NCBI RefSeq assembly: GCF_002896855.1
Contig: NZ_CP021850.1
Span: 1,885,665-1,949,664 of the forward strand
From: Clostridium thermosuccinogenes
Lineage (GTDB): Bacteria; Bacillota; Clostridia; Acetivibrionales; DSM-5807
DNA: 64,000 nucleotides
Direction of reading: 5' to 3'
This document shows, one piece after another, positions 37,645 to 46,232 of this stretch (positions are counted from its first letter, which is position 1; each line of letters starts with the position of its first letter). The notes below the pieces were generated by a model. That model had not been told where the DNA came from and searched no databases. It was given only the letters and a program-made list of their open reading frames with translations. A program made the translations under genes and the position numbers.

Positions 37645-38265
37645 ATGGTTATCACGTCGGTGGAGGAAAGCAAAAACTCTAAGGACATATTGCTGGTGTA
37701 TATTGATGGGAGTTATTCCTTTTCTATTTCCCGGGAGGATTACATCTCCCTAAACCTTTATGAAGAAAAGGAGCTTACCGAGGAGGATGTGGAGTACATT
37801 AAGAATACAGTAAATGTCAGAGCTGCCAAATATGCTGCGGTAAAATACCTGTCTCTCAAGCAAAGAAGCAGCGGGGAGGTTTATGGAAAGCTCAAGAGGG
37901 AAGGGTATGACGGCGATGTGATAGAAAAAGCAATAGAAGAGTTGCAGGATATGGGTTATATAAACGACCGGGTATATGCCCGGAAGTTCGTAAATGACAG
38001 GATTAAGCTGAAACCAAAGTCGGTTAGAATGCTGAAAATGGAGCTGCAAAACAAGGGTATAGAGGATGAGATAATAGATGAAGTACTGAGGGAAGTGGAC
38101 CAGGATGATGAGGAAATTGCTCTGAGGCTTATATCAAAGAAATTCGGAAGATATGACCTGAGGGATGAAAAGGTGCAAAAAAAAGCCTATACCTTTCTCT
38201 GCGGCAGAGGATTCAGCTACAACCTTGCCAGCAAGGTGATAAACAGGATTATAAAGGAAAAGTAG
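37645..38265 (+). CDS. recX: RecX regulatory protein
   Basis: A 206-residue cytosolic inhibitor of RecA filaments. Three helical repeats are seen: AAKYAAVKYLSLKQRSSGEVYGKLKREGYDGDVIEKAIEELQDMGYINDRVYARKFVNDR, then KPKSVRMLKMELQNKGIEDEIIDEVLREV, then LCGRGFSYNLASKVINRI. These are the tandem RecX modules. The N-terminal 55 residues form a small beta-rich extension seen in Firmicute RecX. AAAGGAGG lies 6 bases before the ATG. Position after recA supports the call. Confidence 0.92.
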   Translation: MVITSVEESKNSKDILLVYIDGSYSFSISREDYISLNLYEEKELTEEDVEYIKNTVNVRAAKYAAVKYLSLKQRSSGEVYGKLKREGYDGDVIEKAIEELQDMGYINDRVYARKFVNDRIKLKPKSVRMLKMELQNKGIEDEIIDEVLREVDQDDEEIALRLISKKFGRYDLRDEKVQKKAYTFLCGRGFSYNLASKVINRIIKEK

Positions 38266-38356
38266 GGGAAATATCCCCATAGCGGTAATTATATTATATA
38301 CTTGTTTCAATTGTGATATAATTTAAAATATCAAGTATGACGAAAGAGAGAAAGCT

Positions 38357-39349
38357 ATGAGGTTTCTTTTTTTTACCGATACACACATAAGGGGTACAAC
38401 TCCCAGAAACAGGACCGATAATTTTTACAATACACTTAAGGTGAAATTTGAAGAGATCCGGCAGATGGTTTTAGAGAAGAATATTGACTATATACTTCAT
38501 GGAGGGGACTGGTTTGACCGGCCGGACATATCGCCGGCCATTGTGAGGGAATTTGCCATCATCATAAAAAACATGGGAAAGCCTATATACACAATTGCCG
38601 GAAACCACGATATTTACGGGCAAAATCCCGAAACGTTAGGCCGGACGATGCTGGGCATCCTGGACGGCATAAACCTGATAAATTTGCTGGGCTATGATGA
38701 TATTGTAATCCTTGAAAAAGACGGTGTCAGGGTTCAGCTGACAGGGCAGTCCTATAACTATGACATAGACGGAGAGGATTTCAGAAGATACTATATTATT
38801 AAAAAAGGAGAAGATATAGACTGCGCGATTAACATCATCCATGGAATGCTGCTGGAAAAGCCGTTTTTTGAGGGAATACGCTATGTTTTGATCGATGACA
38901 TAAAGGACACGGAAGCGGATATAACTCTGGTAGGACATTATCATAGCGGATTTGGAGTGAAGAGGTTGGGAAACAAGTACTTTGTAAACCCGGGAAGCTT
39001 GACAAGGGTGACCAATGCAATAAGCGAGATAAAGCGCATGCCCAAAGTAGCCATTATTGATGTTGAAAAAGGAAAGATTTCTATAGAGGAAGTTGAGTTA
39101 AAAAGTGCCCTTCCGGGGGAAGAAGTGCTGGACAGAAGCATGTTGGAGATCTCTCAAGACAGGAACATGAAGCTGCACCTTTTTTATAAGGGCATAACTG
39201 CCGCAGGAGAGTTTGCCAGGATTGACATAAACAGCATTATTGAGGAGATTGCTTCAAATAATGTATTAAGCCATGAAGTCAAGGAGGAAGCTATCAGAAG
39301 GATTGCGACCGCCAGGGAGAATCTTGCTGCTGGTAGCGAAGAGGAATGA
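38357..39349 (+). CDS. SbcD/Mre11-like metallophosphoesterase
   Basis: A 330-residue nuclease-type protein of the calcineurin-like phosphoesterase fold. Metal ligands: Asp8 and His10 (FTDTHIRG), Asp51 (LHGGDWFDR), Asn83/His84 (AGNHDIYG), His162 (IIHGMLL), His194 and His196 (VGHYHSGFG). This is the Mre11/SbcD order. It is shorter than a typical SbcD at the C-terminus. It overlaps the next gene, which encodes an SbcC/Rad50-like ATPase half, by four bases, so the two should form a DNA-end-processing complex. Location just after recA-recX agrees with a repair role. Confidence 0.8.
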   Translation: MRFLFFTDTHIRGTTPRNRTDNFYNTLKVKFEEIRQMVLEKNIDYILHGGDWFDRPDISPAIVREFAIIIKNMGKPIYTIAGNHDIYGQNPETLGRTMLGILDGINLINLLGYDDIVILEKDGVRVQLTGQSYNYDIDGEDFRRYYIIKKGEDIDCAINIIHGMLLEKPFFEGIRYVLIDDIKDTEADITLVGHYHSGFGVKRLGNKYFVNPGSLTRVTNAISEIKRMPKVAIIDVEKGKISIEEVELKSALPGEEVLDRSMLEISQDRNMKLHLFYKGITAAGEFARIDINSIIEEIASNNVLSHEVKEEAIRRIATARENLAAGSEEE

Positions 39350-40797
39350 GCGATATAAACAGGTTGGTGATCGATAACTTTCAATCTCATGAGCACACTG
39401 TTATTGAGTTTGGAAAAGGCCTTAATGTCATAACAGGACCGTCGGACCAGGGTAAATCGGCAATATTGAGGGCGTTAAAATGGGTGCTCTATAATGAACC
39501 CCGGGGAACGGAATTTATAAGGCACGGGGCTTTTACAGCAAGGGTATCCATAGAATTGAGCAACGGCTATGAAATCATCAGGGAAAGGTCCAAAAGCAGG
39601 AACAAGTACACAGTGATAAGTCCTGATGGAACGGTACAGTCTTTTGAGGGCTTCGGAAACGAAGTGCCGGAAGAGGTTATAAAAGCTCATGGCATACCCA
39701 AAGTAACCCTGGACAAGGATTTGAAATCCAGTTTAAACATAGCTGATCAGTTGGAGAGCCCATTCCTTATCGCAGAAACAGGAGCTGTAAGAGCAAAGGC
39801 GATTGGCCGGCTTACAGGAGTACATATCATTGACAACGCCATAAGGGAATGCATGGTGGATATACGCCGGGAGAGCCAGTCAGAAGACCGGATAAGGAAC
39901 CAACTGAAGGATATTTCGTCTAAAATAGATGACTTCCAATATCTCGATGAAATGAAAAAGAGGCTTCAGGAATCAGAGGAATTAATCCAAAAGCTCGGCA
40001 GCCTGATTGAACGCATGAGACTGGCTGAAAACACAAGGGACAGGTATGAGGGAATAAAAACAGAGCTGGAGAAAACCCAAACTGTTCTGAAAAAACTCGA
40101 AAACCTGGAAGACTGTGAGACGACCATCTTGAGATGCAGCAGTTTAGCCCTTAAGCTGGATTCCATAAAAAGGCTTGGACAAAGCCTCCACAAGGTGGAA
40201 GAAGGAATAAGGGAATCGGAAGAAATGCAAAAAAGAACTGAAAATCTGGAAATGGTCAAAAGGCTTGTTGACGAGCTGGATGATAAATGCTCAAGAAAAA
40301 ACAGCCTTGAAGAATTAAATAGATTAAAAGCAGGCCTGGACAGAGAGCTTAAGCGATGTCATTCAGTCCTTGACGCATCCGAGGTCATCAAGGACGTTGA
40401 GCATCATGCAAAGCTTCTGGAATCAAAAATCCAAAGAATAAATCAACTGGCAGAAATTAATGAGAAATACCGAAATATTATCCGAGACATTCAAAAGGCC
40501 GGCATGTACTTAAACAAGATTAAACATGCAAGCCTGGCTGAGGAGCAGGTAGCACAAGCCGAGAAAGATATATTGAGGCTTACCAAACTTCAGGAGATTA
40601 AGCAAAACCTTGACAGCATTTCCAGCTATATCACAGAAGGTGAAAAATACCTGGGGAATAACAAGGAGCAGATAGATAGGCTTTTGGAGAAATACCTCGG
40701 GCATCTGAAAGTTTTGGGAAGATGTCCTCTGTGCGGATCAGCGATAAGCGACGCAGAATTAAAAGATATAATAAAACATTATGAGGAGGTCCATTGA
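39346..40797 (+). CDS. Half-length SbcC/Rad50-like ATPase ending at the zinc hook
   Basis: A 483-residue protein. N-terminus: IDNFQSHEHTVIEFGKGLNVITGPSDQGKSAILRAL with Walker A GPSDQGKS (31-38), as in SbcC/Rad50. A long heptad-rich coiled coil fills residues about 180-450. It ends 20 residues after CPLC (Cys460, Cys463), the zinc-hook motif, so the second coiled-coil arm and the ABC signature and Walker B lobe of a full SbcC are missing. No in-frame continuation is seen downstream, and the next gene is a small coiled-coil protein. Either ATPase lobes are supplied in trans or the protein works as a tether without hydrolysis (inference). It shares an ATGA-type overlap with the nuclease gene. 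Confidence 0.75.
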   Translation: MSDINRLVIDNFQSHEHTVIEFGKGLNVITGPSDQGKSAILRALKWVLYNEPRGTEFIRHGAFTARVSIELSNGYEIIRERSKSRNKYTVISPDGTVQSFEGFGNEVPEEVIKAHGIPKVTLDKDLKSSLNIADQLESPFLIAETGAVRAKAIGRLTGVHIIDNAIRECMVDIRRESQSEDRIRNQLKDISSKIDDFQYLDEMKKRLQESEELIQKLGSLIERMRLAENTRDRYEGIKTELEKTQTVLKKLENLEDCETTILRCSSLALKLDSIKRLGQSLHKVEEGIRESEEMQKRTENLEMVKRLVDELDDKCSRKNSLEELNRLKAGLDRELKRCHSVLDASEVIKDVEHHAKLLESKIQRINQLAEINEKYRNIIRDIQKAGMYLNKIKHASLAEEQVAQAEKDILRLTKLQEIKQNLDSISSYITEGEKYLGNNKEQIDRLLEKYLGHLKVLGRCPLCGSAISDAELKDIIKHYEEVH

Positions 40798-41051
40798 TGG
40801 CTGCAGATTTTGATAAGGAACTAAGCCAGATAAAAGAAAATCTGGACAAGGCAAAAAACCTGCGTATACGGGCAGAAGCGCGGTTAGAACAGCTGAACAA
40901 GCAGAAGCAGGATATTCTGGCGGAGCTTCAGAACCTTGGAGTTAAGCCGGAAGATCTGGATAGTGAAATTGAGAAGCTTAAAAATGAAATAGAGGACCTT
41001 TTAAAAAAGGCAAATGAGTTGCTTCCGATGGACTTGATCAAAAACAGTTGA
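40797..41051 (+). CDS. Small coiled-coil protein, third gene of the SbcD-like operon
   Basis: 84 residues, almost entirely charged heptads (FDKELSQIKENLDKAKNLRI, then EIEKLKNEIEDLLKKANELL), with a break at LGVKPEDLD. No known domain is recognised. Its ATG overlaps the stop of the half-Rad50-like gene and GAGGAGGT lies 6 bases upstream, so it is co-translated. It may pair with the coiled coil of that protein, for example as a short partner arm. The function is unknown. Confidence 0.7.
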   Translation: MAADFDKELSQIKENLDKAKNLRIRAEARLEQLNKQKQDILAELQNLGVKPEDLDSEIEKLKNEIEDLLKKANELLPMDLIKNS

Positions 41052-41107
41052 CAACCAATTATGTATAGTAAATAATGTATAGAGGCTGTATCCAGCCGAC
41101 AGGTTAG

Positions 41108-41266
41108 GTGAATGCGAAGCGACACTGGGCTTTTAGTGCCGGACGTCGTGTGGCTGCACGTTTTGGCTTGTATTTTAACTTTTATGCAAAGGCAAATTTA
41201 TTGCTCAAGAAGCTTAAAAGTAAGCAAATAGAAGCAGTCATAATGGACATTCGCTTTTTTCCTTAA
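41108..41266 (+). CDS. Possible short basic ORF (52 codons)
   Basis: A GTG-started frame gives a basic peptide beginning VNAKRHWAFSAGRRVAARFG and ending in IMDIRFFP. The upstream AGG is weak. The same region is more GC-rich than its surroundings and contains small stems: GGCTG/CAGCC near 41084-41097, CACT/AGTG near 41123-41138 and CGTG/CACG near 41147-41160. It may be an RNA element or a gene remnant. I do not recognise it. Confidence 0.2.
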   Translation: MNAKRHWAFSAGRRVAARFGLYFNFYAKANLLLKKLKSKQIEAVIMDIRFFP

Positions 41267-41331
41267 GGCATACCATAATATGGCTAATATAGCAAAGGAT
41301 TGCTTAATATTTTATCGGGAGAGGATAGAAT

Positions 41332-42672
41332 TTGAAGAAAAAGATCGGCATTGTTTCATTAGGTTGTCCCAAAAATCTTGTAGACAGTGAAATAATGCTT
41401 GGAGCGCTCAAAAAAGAGGATTTTGAAATAACAAATGATGAGACGGAAGCAGATATAATCATTGTCAATACATGTGGCTTTATTGAATCGGCCAAGCAGG
41501 AATCCATAAATACAATTTTAGAGATGGCAAGTTTTAAGGATAAAAAATGCAGCCGGCTGATAGTAACCGGATGCCTGGCTGAAAGATATAAAGAGCAGAT
41601 AATAGAGCAGATACCGGAAGTGGACGCGGTGGTAGGCACTGGCGGATATGGGGAAATAGCAGATATAATCGAACGGACATACAAAGGAGAAAAGCCGGTT
41701 TTATACGGAAAACTGGACGAGGTTGACTATCTTAGAAAGGAGAGGGTACTCTCCACCGGCAAAGGCTACGAATATCTCAAAATCGCAGAAGGTTGCGACA
41801 ATTGCTGTACTTATTGCATCATACCCTCACTTAGAGGCCGTTATAGAAGCAGAAAAATGGACGAGCTGGTAAAAGAGGCGGAATTTTTATCTTCCAATGG
41901 TGTAAAGGAAGTTATTCTGGTGGCTCAGGATACCACCCGTTATGGCACGGATATATACGGAGAGCATAAACTGACCGAATTGATACAAAGAATCAGCAAA
42001 ATTGAGGGAATCGAATGGATAAGGCTCCTATACTGCTATCCTGAAGAGATAGATGATGAACTGATAGATGAGATTGCCAAAAATGATAAGGTTTGCAAAT
42101 ATATAGACATCCCCATCCAGCATATATCCGACAAGATATTAAAAGGGATGGGAAGGCGCGGAACCAGCGAAGAGATAAAGAATTTAATCACCAAGCTTCG
42201 CAGCAGGATTCCCGGTATCGTAATAAGGACTACTTTTATTGTGGGTTTTCCCGGTGAGACGGGAGAAGATTTCAAAATGCTGTATGATTTTGTTGAGGAG
42301 TATAAGTTTGAACGAATGGGTGTATTTACCTATTCCAAGGAGGAGGGTACTCCAGCTGCAAGGCTTAAACCTCAAGTCAGCAAGAAAGTTAAGGAAAAAA
42401 GGCTTGACAGTTTGATGCGGTTGCAGAAGAATATAAGTATTGAGAATAACAAAAAGAGGCTGAGCAAAAAATACAGAGCTATCGTCGAAGGAGTCTCCGA
42501 TGATGGTATTTTCTATTATGGGAGAACCAGCGCTGAAGCTCCGGAGATTGACGGTGTCATATACTTTGCCAGTGCGGTTCCCCTTGAAACTGGAGATATC
42601 GTGGACGTGAAAATACTGAATGTTGATGAATATGATTTGATAGGAGAGGTTACTGATGAATCTGCCCAATAA
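41332..42672 (+). CDS. rimO: Ribosomal protein S12 methylthiotransferase RimO
   Basis: A 446-residue radical-SAM enzyme that adds a methylthio group to the conserved aspartate of ribosomal protein S12. Seen: N-terminal UPF0004 domain with Cys12 (SLGCPKNLVDSE), Cys48 (NTCGFI) and Cys81 (GCLAERY) for one cluster; radical-SAM Cys155, Cys159 and Cys162 (CDNCCTYCIIPSLRGRYRSR); and a C-terminal TRAM-like domain. The LGCPKNLVDSE signature separates RimO from MiaB. A TTG start at 41332 follows GGGAGAGG. It overlaps pgsA by 17 bases, a pair common in clostridia. Confidence 0.96.
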   Translation: MKKKIGIVSLGCPKNLVDSEIMLGALKKEDFEITNDETEADIIIVNTCGFIESAKQESINTILEMASFKDKKCSRLIVTGCLAERYKEQIIEQIPEVDAVVGTGGYGEIADIIERTYKGEKPVLYGKLDEVDYLRKERVLSTGKGYEYLKIAEGCDNCCTYCIIPSLRGRYRSRKMDELVKEAEFLSSNGVKEVILVAQDTTRYGTDIYGEHKLTELIQRISKIEGIEWIRLLYCYPEEIDDELIDEIAKNDKVCKYIDIPIQHISDKILKGMGRRGTSEEIKNLITKLRSRIPGIVIRTTFIVGFPGETGEDFKMLYDFVEEYKFERMGVFTYSKEEGTPAARLKPQVSKKVKEKRLDSLMRLQKNISIENNKKRLSKKYRAIVEGVSDDGIFYYGRTSAEAPEIDGVIYFASAVPLETGDIVDVKILNVDEYDLIGEVTDESAQ

Positions 42673-43297
42673 GATAACTTTAGGAAGGATATTGCTTGTC
42701 CCTGTTTTCATGTTTTTCGTAGTTCCCATACCTGACTGGGTAGTGAAAAGCAGTATGCTGGGTTTCATGCACAATCAACTGGAAGCCTTGAATGATTTCA
42801 TCATAAATTACGGTAACTTTATCGGGGCTGTAATATTCATCATAGCATCAAGCACTGACGGCGTGGATGGGCATATAGCCCGCAAGAGGAATATGATAAC
42901 AAAGCTGGGGATCTTCCTCGACCCTATAGCGGACAAGCTTTTAACAGCAGCAGCTTTAATTGCTCTTGTACAGCGTTATGAACTGACCGGGCATGGTGTC
43001 AGCAGTTGGACAGCGATGATAATAATTTCCAGGGAATTAATTATAACAGGCTTTAGGCTTGTGGCAGCCGGCGAAGGATTGGTGTTGTCCGCCAGCAAGC
43101 TGGGTAAGCTTAAGACAGCGACACAGATGGTGGCTATTACGGTTTCCCTGCTGAATAATTTACCGTTCTCGTTGTTTACAAATATAGCCGTGGACAGATA
43201 TTTGATGTTCATCGCAGTGATAATAACCGTTTACTCCGGCTATGATTATATAGCAAAAAATAGGCAAGTTTTGAGGACTGGCAATGAAGGGCGATAG
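42656..43297 (+). CDS. pgsA: CDP-diacylglycerol-glycerol-3-phosphate 3-phosphatidyltransferase
   Basis: A 213-residue membrane enzyme of phosphatidylglycerol synthesis. The CDP-alcohol phosphotransferase motif is complete: STDGVDGHIARKRNMITKLGIFLDPIADKLL, i.e. D-x2-DG-x2-AR-x8-G-x3-D-x3-D. About five membrane helices. The opening MNLPNKITLGRILLVPVFMFF is typical of PgsA. AGGAGAGG lies within the rimO end, 6 bases before the start. A weak terminator follows at 43363-43400. Confidence 0.95.
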   Translation: MNLPNKITLGRILLVPVFMFFVVPIPDWVVKSSMLGFMHNQLEALNDFIINYGNFIGAVIFIIASSTDGVDGHIARKRNMITKLGIFLDPIADKLLTAAALIALVQRYELTGHGVSSWTAMIIISRELIITGFRLVAAGEGLVLSASKLGKLKTATQMVAITVSLLNNLPFSLFTNIAVDRYLMFIAVIITVYSGYDYIAKNRQVLRTGNEGR

Positions 43298-43362
43298 ACG
43301 GATATGAACGGGAGATAATTAAATAGGTGGATTTATAAAACACTCTTTGTGGAAATGAAGAG

Positions 43363-43404
43363 AACCCCTTTTGTTAGACAGAAAACGAATGAAAGGGGTT
43401 TTCT
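43363..43404 (+). terminator. Probable terminator after pgsA
   Basis: AACCCCTTT (43363-43371) pairs with AAAGGGGTT (43392-43400), followed by a short T-rich stretch. The loop is 20 bases. It separates the rimO-pgsA unit from the fapR operon. Confidence 0.55.
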
Positions 43405-43448
43405 AATGTCAGTTCAAAAGGCACAGGAGTGTTTTTTTAAGGAAATAG

Positions 43449-43508
43449 TTGCAAAGTCAATTGATATGTTATATACTCTTAGTATCAATAATTAGTATCA
43501 GGTAATAA
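43449..43508 (+). promoter_or_regulatory. fapR-operon promoter with FapR operator
   Basis: TTGCAA (43449-43454), 17 bases, TATACT (43472-43477) form a promoter. TTAGTATCAGGTAATAA (43492-43508) closely matches the FapR box known from Bacillus (TTAGTACC-type half sites). An extra half-site TTAGTATCA lies directly upstream at 43479-43487, so the half-site occurs twice in direct repeat 13 bases apart. Confidence 0.8.
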
Positions 43509-43550
43509 GTATTCATTGAAATTTATCATAAAGCTGGCGAGGTGTGACAA

Positions 43551-44129
43551 ATGGGCAGGTCATCCTTCTTAAAAAAAGAGAGACAGAGCATATTGATGGA
43601 CAAATTGAAGGAGGATCCTTTTTTAACCGATGAGGAACTGGCTGAAATATTTTCAGTGAGCATTCCTACCATACGTTTGGATCGGCTGGAGCTTGGGATT
43701 CCGGAGCTCCGGGAGAGAATAAAAAACGTTGCCGAAAAAAACCATGAAAAGGTGAAATCCTTAAACAGCAAGGAGATTGTTGGTGAGCTGGTGGATTTAA
43801 CCTTGAATCAAAGAGGCATATCCATTTTGGAGACCGACAACAGCATGGTCTTTGAAAAAACCAAGATAGTCCGGGGGCACTTTATTTATTCCCTTGCGGA
43901 ATCACTGGCTATTGCTGTTATTGATGCCCAGGTCGCATTAGTAGGTGTTGCGAATATCAAGTATAAAGTGCCGGTGCATTCTGGTGCAAAACTGGTGGCA
44001 AGAGCTGAGGTAAAAAGAAAAAGGGAAAATAACTTTATCGTATGGGTTAATATATTGGAAAAGCAAACGGAAGTATTCAGAGGCAAGTTCATACTTGTGT
44101 CGATTTCCGATAAGAGCAGTAATAATTAG
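43551..44129 (+). CDS. fapR: Fatty-acid biosynthesis regulator FapR
   Basis: A 192-residue repressor of lipid genes that releases DNA when it binds malonyl-CoA or malonyl-ACP. Seen: N-terminal helix-turn-helix ([35 protein letters not shown], residues 22-56) and a hot-dog-fold effector domain (about 75-185: [47 protein letters not shown]). It heads the plsX-fabH-fabD-fabG-acpP cluster and its own promoter carries a FapR box, so autoregulation is likely. GAGGTG lies before the ATG. Confidence 0.95.
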   Translation: MGRSSFLKKERQSILMDKLKEDPFLTDEELAEIFSVSIPTIRLDRLELGIPELRERIKNVAEKNHEKVKSLNSKEIVGELVDLTLNQRGISILETDNSMVFEKTKIVRGHFIYSLAESLAIAVIDAQVALVGVANIKYKVPVHSGAKLVARAEVKRKRENNFIVWVNILEKQTEVFRGKFILVSISDKSSNN

Positions 44130-44182
44130 ATGTTTAAAAGACAAATTATCTACGGGTTAAATACCCATCGGGGAGTGACATT

Positions 44183-45208
44183 ATGAGTGACAATGTAAAA
44201 ATACTGGTAGACGCTATGGGCGGCGATAATGCGCCGGAGGCTGCGGTTAAAGGGTGTATTGATGCCATAAATGAGAAGGATGGCTTTGAGATAATACTTA
44301 TAGGTGATGAAGCAAAAATAAAAAGCATCTTGGAGAGCAATAAATTTAGCAGCGACAGGTTGAAAATCCAACATGCCCAGGAAGTAATAACCATGGAGGA
44401 TACCCCTACCAGGGCTATCAGGACAAAGAAAGACTCTTCAATGGTTGTCGGTTTTAATATGCTGAAGGAAAAGTCGGGAGATGTTTTTCTTTCTGCCGGA
44501 AATACCGGAGCGCTTATGGCAGGTTCCCTGTTCATACTGGGCAGGATAAAAGGTGTTGACAGGCCGGCTTTGGCTACAATTCTTCCCACAAAGAAAAATG
44601 GTGTTCTCCTTATCGATTCGGGAGCAAATCCCCTATGCAAGCCTATAAATTTTGTCCAGTTTGCAATAATGGGCTATATATACATGAGAGACGTATTCGG
44701 CATTAAAAATCCTCGGGTGGGACTTATAAACGTGGGCTCCGAGGATAAAAAGGGAAATGAAACGATAAAGCAAGCTCATGAGCTATTGTCCAAATCCAAT
44801 ATCAACTTTTCGGGAAATATCGAAGGAAAGGATATCCCGGAAGGTAAAGTTGATGTCGCTGTTTGCGATGGTTTTGTCGGAAATATCATTTTAAAATACA
44901 CAGAAGGTATAGGATCCTTTCTATTTGGTGAAATAAAAAATATATTCGGGAAAAATATTATATCAAAGCTTTCTGCCCTTATAGTTAAAAATGGACTTAA
45001 GGCCTTTAAGAAAAAGCTTGATCCTTCGGAATACGGAGGAGCTCCTTTGCTGGGCGTTAACGGAAAGGTCATGAAAGCCCATGGAAATTCCAATGCCAAG
45101 GCTTTTAAGAATGCGGTATTTAAGGCATATAGCTTTGCCCGAAGCACAATAGTGGAACAGATTGAGGAAGATTTTACAAACATGGAGGTAGAAGATAGTG
45201 AGCAGTGA
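44183..45208 (+). CDS. plsX: Phosphate acyltransferase PlsX
   Basis: A 341-residue enzyme that turns acyl-ACP into acyl-phosphate for phospholipid synthesis. Seen: ILVDAMGGDNAPEAAVKGCIDA at the N-terminus, FLSAGNTGALMAGSLFILGRIKGVDRPALATILP, LLIDSGANPLCKP, GLINVGSEDKKGNE and VDVAVCDGFVGNIILKYTEG, all PlsX hallmarks. GGGGAGTG lies before the ATG. It ends inside the start of fabH, so the two are translationally coupled. Likely repressed by FapR. Confidence 0.97.
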   Translation: MSDNVKILVDAMGGDNAPEAAVKGCIDAINEKDGFEIILIGDEAKIKSILESNKFSSDRLKIQHAQEVITMEDTPTRAIRTKKDSSMVVGFNMLKEKSGDVFLSAGNTGALMAGSLFILGRIKGVDRPALATILPTKKNGVLLIDSGANPLCKPINFVQFAIMGYIYMRDVFGIKNPRVGLINVGSEDKKGNETIKQAHELLSKSNINFSGNIEGKDIPEGKVDVAVCDGFVGNIILKYTEGIGSFLFGEIKNIFGKNIISKLSALIVKNGLKAFKKKLDPSEYGGAPLLGVNGKVMKAHGNSNAKAFKNAVFKAYSFARSTIVEQIEEDFTNMEVEDSEQ

Positions 45209-46196
45209 AAAGACAGGCGTAGGAATACTGGGATTGGGTAAAAGCCTGCCTGAAAAGGTTTTAACCAATTCAGACCTGGAAAAGATGGTAGATACCTCGG
45301 ATGAATGGATTGTTAAAAGAACAGGTATTCAAAAAAGAAGATTGCTGGAAAAAAATCAGCCCTTATATGAATTGGGAGTGGACGCGGCAAACAAAGCGAT
45401 GGCTGACGCGGGAATAACGGCAGAAGAAATAGATCTGGTGATAGTAACTACAGAAACTCCTGATTATCTCGCTCCCTCAATGGCTTGCATAATCCAGGGC
45501 AAAATCGGCGCAAAAAACGCTGCAGCTTTTGATTTGAATGCGGCATGCTCCGGCTTCATGTATGCCCTTACGGTGGCAAAGCAGTTTATAGATACGGGGT
45601 TTTATAAGCACATATTGATAGTTGCCTGCGAAGGATTATCCAGAGTGGTTGACTGGAAAGACAGGGCTACATGCGTGCTTTTCGGTGACGGAGCCGGAGC
45701 TGCTGTTGTCGGTCCGGTAGAACAGGGATATGGAATACAGGCAATTGAAATGGGTGCCGACGGAACCATGGGACATAATATTACCATTCCCTGCTTATAT
45801 ATGAACGAAGAAGATGCCGCCAAGAGGGAACATGAGAATAAAAATGTAATCTGGATGGATGGAAGTGAAGTTTTCAAGTTTGCAGTTCGCACCATGGCCT
45901 ATGCATCAGAAAAGGTTATAGCGGATTCCAATCTCACCTTGGATGACATAAAGCTCATCATACCCCACCAAGCCAACAGCAGGATAATAGAGGGAGCTGC
46001 CAAAAGGCTTGGCGTTCCCGAAAGCAAAGTATACATAAATGTACAGGAATACGGAAACATCTCCTCAGCCTGCATTCCCATTGCATTAAATGAAGCAGTG
46101 GAAAAGGGCCTGGTTTCAAAAGGCGACAACATCGTACTGGTAGGCTTTGGCGGTGGTCTGACATGGGCGTCGTCCATGATACGCTGGAGCAAATAA
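45198..46196 (+). CDS. fabH: Beta-ketoacyl-ACP synthase III
   Basis: A 332-residue condensing enzyme that starts fatty-acid synthesis from acyl-CoA and malonyl-ACP. Catalytic triad: Cys117 (DLNAACSGFMYAL), His257 (LIIPHQANSRI) and Asn287 (EYGNISSA). GTG start at 45198 overlaps the plsX end; GGAGGT lies 8 bases upstream. A fabK-type reductase gene, often found just after fabH in clostridia, is absent here. Confidence 0.97.
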   Translation: MSSEKTGVGILGLGKSLPEKVLTNSDLEKMVDTSDEWIVKRTGIQKRRLLEKNQPLYELGVDAANKAMADAGITAEEIDLVIVTTETPDYLAPSMACIIQGKIGAKNAAAFDLNAACSGFMYALTVAKQFIDTGFYKHILIVACEGLSRVVDWKDRATCVLFGDGAGAAVVGPVEQGYGIQAIEMGADGTMGHNITIPCLYMNEEDAAKREHENKNVIWMDGSEVFKFAVRTMAYASEKVIADSNLTLDDIKLIIPHQANSRIIEGAAKRLGVPESKVYINVQEYGNISSACIPIALNEAVEKGLVSKGDNIVLVGFGGGLTWASSMIRWSK

Positions 46197-46232
46197 GCAT
46201 ATAAATAATACCGATGGAACTGGAGGAGTTTT

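Noticed and set aside
41083-41175. Known riboswitch or tRNA in the gap before rimO
   Set aside because: No cloverleaf, T-loop or conserved core of a riboswitch class that I can recognise; kept only as an unexplained structured stretch.
43406-43495. 29-codon ORF before fapR with AAAGGGG upstream
   Set aside because: It ends inside the FapR operator and overlaps the promoter; the peptide is not recognised and the length is too short to support a gene.
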